Made by a program: the position numbers and the translations under genes. From positions 1 to 15,557 of the forward strand of contig JAAYAP010000055.1 in NCBI GenBank assembly GCA_012719315.1: DNA of 15,557 nucleotides. The letters are read 5' to 3'. This DNA is from Methanobacteriota archaeon (GTDB taxonomy: Archaea; Thermoplasmatota; Thermoplasmata; Methanomassiliicoccales; Methanomethylophilaceae). The notes under the pieces are model-generated. The model was given only the letters and a program-made list of their open reading frames with translations, ran no database searches and was not told the DNA's origin. Shown in pieces: positions 13,213 through 15,557 of this stretch (within the stretch, counting starts at the first letter, position 1; every line of letters begins with the position of its first letter).

Positions 13213-14151
13213 TCAGAGTATGTACAGTGATATTATCGCCAGCAAGGCGAGCACGAAGGAGGCGGTCAGCAGGTTGGGCATCTTGAACAGCCTGAATTTG
13301 GTCGATGACGACTCCAGCAGGGCCAGCGCGAAGGACATGACCATCAGCTTCAGCATGATCGCGGCGAAGCCGACGAGCAGGTGCAGCGGCTCGACCGAGG
13401 TCGAGATCCCCCAGGGGAAGAACAGCGTGCCGAGCATGGTCATGAAGATGACCAGCCTCATCATGGAGGAGAACTCCATCAGGGCGAGGCTCCGCCCCGA
13501 GTATTCCAGGAGCATGCCTTCGTGAACCATCGTCAGCTCCAGGTGGGTATCGGGGTTGTCGAACGGGATGCGTGCGTTCTCCGCCACGACGGTGATCACG
13601 AACGAGGCCGCCGCCAGCAGCAGCGCCGGGCCGAAGGCGAGCACGCCCATGGACATGAGCATCTCGGGGACTCCGCTGATGTCGGTGCCCGCCCCGCTCA
13701 GGACGCACAGGGTCATGAGCGTGAGCAGCAGCGACGGTTCGATGAGGACGGACATCATCAGCTCCCTGCTGCTGCCCATGCCGCCGAACGACGATCCTCC
13801 TTCCAATCCGCCGAGCACCATGCAGAACCTGTACAGCGTGAAGATGTACACCAGGGCGATCAGATCCCCGTACGGGGCCGCGATGCCCGTGAAGAAGAAG
13901 GGGATCATGAAGGCGATCAGCGTCATGGTCGCGAAACACACGTACGGTATCGCACGGAACAGCCATGAGGTGCTCTCGGAGACCGTCTCGTCCTTCCTGA
14001 ACAGCTTGGCCAGCTCACGGTACGGCTGGAGGATATCGGCACCGGTGCGGTGCTGCATCCAGGCTTTGAACTTCCTCACGATGCCGGTGATCAGCGGCGC
14101 GATGGCGATCATCATCACCGCCTGCACGCAGGCGACGGCCGTCCCGATCAA
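13213..14151 (-). CDS. hyfC: Hydrogenase-4 component C-like membrane anchor (NuoH-like), TTG start
   Basis: NuoH-type subunit that docks the soluble NuoB/NuoD-like module to the membrane; 312 residues with about eight helices. The first cytoplasmic loop has the conserved HRTGADILQPYRELAKLFRK at 34-53. The signature AENARIPFDNPDTHLELTMV begins at residue 190, followed by HEGMLLEYSGRSLALMEF. The start is inferred as TTG at 14151, overlapping the hyfB stop (TTGA), since GAGGT is four bases upstream and this keeps the first helix whole; the next methionines (13 and 14) would cut into it. The longer open frame upstream overlies hyfB. All motifs expected of a working NuoH/HyfC protein are present, in contrast to the altered large subunit. 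Confidence 0.9.
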   Translation of the reverse strand: MIGTAVACVQAVMMIAIAPLITGIVRKFKAWMQHRTGADILQPYRELAKLFRKDETVSESTSWLFRAIPYVCFATMTLIAFMIPFFFTGIAAPYGDLIALVYIFTLYRFCMVLGGLEGGSSFGGMGSSRELMMSVLIEPSLLLTLMTLCVLSGAGTDISGVPEMLMSMGVLAFGPALLLAAASFVITVVAENARIPFDNPDTHLELTMVHEGMLLEYSGRSLALMEFSSMMRLVIFMTMLGTLFFPWGISTSVEPLHLLVGFAAIMLKLMVMSFALALLESSSTKFRLFKMPNLLTASFVLALLAIISLYIL

Positions 14152-15557
14152 AGGAACCTCACCCCCAGGAGCACGGCGATCAGCGTGACCATGATGTAGG
14201 CCAGATACGACTGGATGTTGCCGGTCTGGATCCGGTTGACCTTCCGCGAGAGCCATAGGACCGACCTGCCGATGGGGCGGAGGATGTAATGCATCGAGGG
14301 CTCGATGAAGCTGACTTTGAACAGATCGACACCGCCGGGCTCGTCATCCGTCTCGGTGCTGTCCCCGTAGAACGGATGGAACATCCTCACTAGGGGCTGG
14401 GTGAAGCCCTCGGACGAGTACTGCATGTGCGGTTTCAGGTCGGTGCCGCAATCCCAGGTGGGCGTGTCCCGCCGTTTCTTGCCGAAGAGGCGGAAGAGGA
14501 CGAACAGAGCGGCGGCGATCGCGGCGATCGCCACGGCGATCATGATCGGGTCGAGGGCCTCGGCCACGACCCCTCCCGCGCTGTCGCTGAGGTGCAGGGT
14601 CGAGCATACGCTGTCGGTCAGGATGCCGATGACCGGCACGGCGAAGATGCCGAGCACGATGCACATCCCGGACAGGACGGCCATCGGCACCATGGAGAGC
14701 CTGTCGATCGGCTTGGGCGGCACGTCGTACTCCGCCCGCGGCCGTCCCAGGAAGATGAACCCGTACAGTCTCGCGTAGGAGGCGGCGGCCATCATCCCGC
14801 ACACTCCCAGGACGGCGATGATCAGGGGCAGGACGATATTGAGGATCGAATCCCCGGTGCCCGCCATGACCACGGTCTTGATCATCAGCCATTCGCTGAC
14901 GAATCCGTTGAGCGGCGGCACGCCGGCCATGGAGAGCGTGCCGATGACGGCGAACGCCGAGAGCATCGGCAGGGTCAGGGCGAGTCCGCCCATGCGGCTC
15001 AGGGAGTGCTCGCCCGTGCTCTCCTCCACCTTGCCGATGTTGAGGAGCATCAGCGATTTGAAGAACGAATGGTTGATCGTGTGCAGCATCGCGGCCACGA
15101 TCATCAGGGTCAGCAGGCTCTTGTCGAAATCGATCGCGGCGAACATCAGCCCCATGCCCAGGCAGAGCATGACCATCGACATGTTCTCCATGCTCGAATA
15201 GGCCAGGATCCGCCGCGATTCGGTCTGGATCAGCGATTCCATCGCACCCCAGATGGCGCTCAGGGAAGCCAGGAGCAGGATGGCGAGGATCATCGGCAGG
15301 TTGTCGGGGACGCCGATCCACAGGAACGAGGTCTTCACGATCAACAGGATCGCCACATTGGAGCAGACGGTGGAGAGCAGCGTCACCGAGTGTATGGGCG
15401 CGGAATAGTAGAGGTCGGGCATCCAGGCGTGGAACGGCATCAGGCCCAGCTTGGTGCCGAACCCGAGGAACACCATGAGGATCATGACGGCGGCCGCCGC
15501 CGAACCCACGATCGAGCCCACCGCCATCTCCGACAGGATCTGCGTGCCGGAGACGAA
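14148..15557 (-). CDS. hyfB: Hydrogenase-4 component B-like antiporter subunit (NuoL type), N-terminus outside window
   Basis: Large pump subunit of the complex, truncated by the right window edge: 469 C-terminal residues are visible and the frame is open to 15557, so the methionine codon at 15525-15527 is internal. Full-length HyfB is usually near 650-670 residues. Visible features: GFGTKLGLMPFHAWMPDLYY, carrying a conserved pump lysine, followed by SAPIHSVTLLSTV; further helices with MLHTINHSFFKSLMLL; and the HyfB-type tail with TPTWDCGTDLKPHMQYSSEG, then FTQPLVRMFHPFY and a last helix after RIQTGNIQSYLAY. It resembles NuoL/Mrp antiporter subunits and would translocate H+ or Na+. The operon promoter must lie beyond the window. 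The stop overlaps the hyfC TTG start. Confidence 0.9.
   Translation of the reverse strand, partial: FVSGTQILSEMAVGSIVGSAAAAVMILMVFLGFGTKLGLMPFHAWMPDLYYSAPIHSVTLLSTVCSNVAILLIVKTSFLWIGVPDNLPMILAILLLASLSAIWGAMESLIQTESRRILAYSSMENMSMVMLCLGMGLMFAAIDFDKSLLTLMIVAAMLHTINHSFFKSLMLLNIGKVEESTGEHSLSRMGGLALTLPMLSAFAVIGTLSMAGVPPLNGFVSEWLMIKTVVMAGTGDSILNIVLPLIIAVLGVCGMMAAASYARLYGFIFLGRPRAEYDVPPKPIDRLSMVPMAVLSGMCIVLGIFAVPVIGILTDSVCSTLHLSDSAGGVVAEALDPIMIAVAIAAIAAALFVLFRLFGKKRRDTPTWDCGTDLKPHMQYSSEGFTQPLVRMFHPFYGDSTETDDEPGGVDLFKVSFIEPSMHYILRPIGRSVLWLSRKVNRIQTGNIQSYLAYIMVTLIAVLLGVRFL
14156..14160 (-). promoter_or_regulatory. Shine-Dalgarno for the hyfC TTG start
   Basis: GAGGT on the minus strand ends four bases before TTG (14151-14149). 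Together with the need to keep the first membrane helix whole, it fixes the start of hyfC. Confidence 0.6.

Noticed and set aside
12548..13966. Upstream extension of the hyfF frame giving a 962-residue protein
   Set aside because: The extra 470 residues are His/Arg/Asp-rich shadow sequence over hyfE and hyfC, which have clear family motifs in another frame.
1..15557. tRNA, rRNA, CRISPR arrays, insertion sequences or attachment sites
   Set aside because: I found no repeat-spacer pattern, transposase-like protein, terminal inverted repeats or recognisable RNA gene; base and codon use look uniform across the window.

Overview
The window is GC-rich archaeal DNA. Diphthine synthase, a Trm5-type tRNA methyltransferase, CobY instead of bacterial CobU, a CbiZ-CobZ fusion (CbiS), TATA-type promoters and near-leaderless starts all point to Archaea. 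All 16 genes end in TGA, and the CobY reading frame contains one in-frame TAG. That pattern fits a lineage that reads TAG as pyrrolysine, and I favour a Methanomassiliicoccales-like member of the Thermoplasmata. This placement is inferred: no pyl gene, 16S gene or methanogenesis gene is in the window.

Layout, left to right. Positions 1-908 hold the C-terminal part of an ADP-forming acetyl-CoA synthetase, followed by a hairpin terminator. Positions 992-2796 hold dph5 and trm5, which overlap and both act in translation (EF-2 diphthamide, tRNA G37). They meet a convergent dUTPase-like gene (2797-3288, minus) with no base between the stop codons. A divergent promoter region (3289-3430) then leads into a compact plus-strand cobamide operon (3431-8388): cobD, cbiB, cbiS, cobS, cobY. 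Together these genes make the aminopropanol-phosphate linker, attach it to the corrin ring, salvage incomplete corrinoids, activate the intermediate with GTP, and join and dephosphorylate the lower ligand. A one-gene unit for a universal stress protein follows (8496-8885), with a clear TATA box and an 11-bp inverted repeat over its likely transcription start.

The rest (8879-15557, minus strand) is one tightly coupled operon for a membrane complex of the hydrogenase-4/complex I superfamily, read in the order hyfB (truncated by the window edge), hyfC, hyfE, hyfF, hyfG, hyfH-hyfI fusion. The large subunit has lost three of the four cysteines that hold the NiFe centre. The complex is therefore probably not a hydrogenase but an Ehr-type (energy-converting-hydrogenase-related) ion pump fed by iron-sulfur clusters.

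The two most notable points are the amber codon inside cobY, which may make cobamide assembly depend on pyrrolysine, and the hydrogenase-like complex without a NiFe site.
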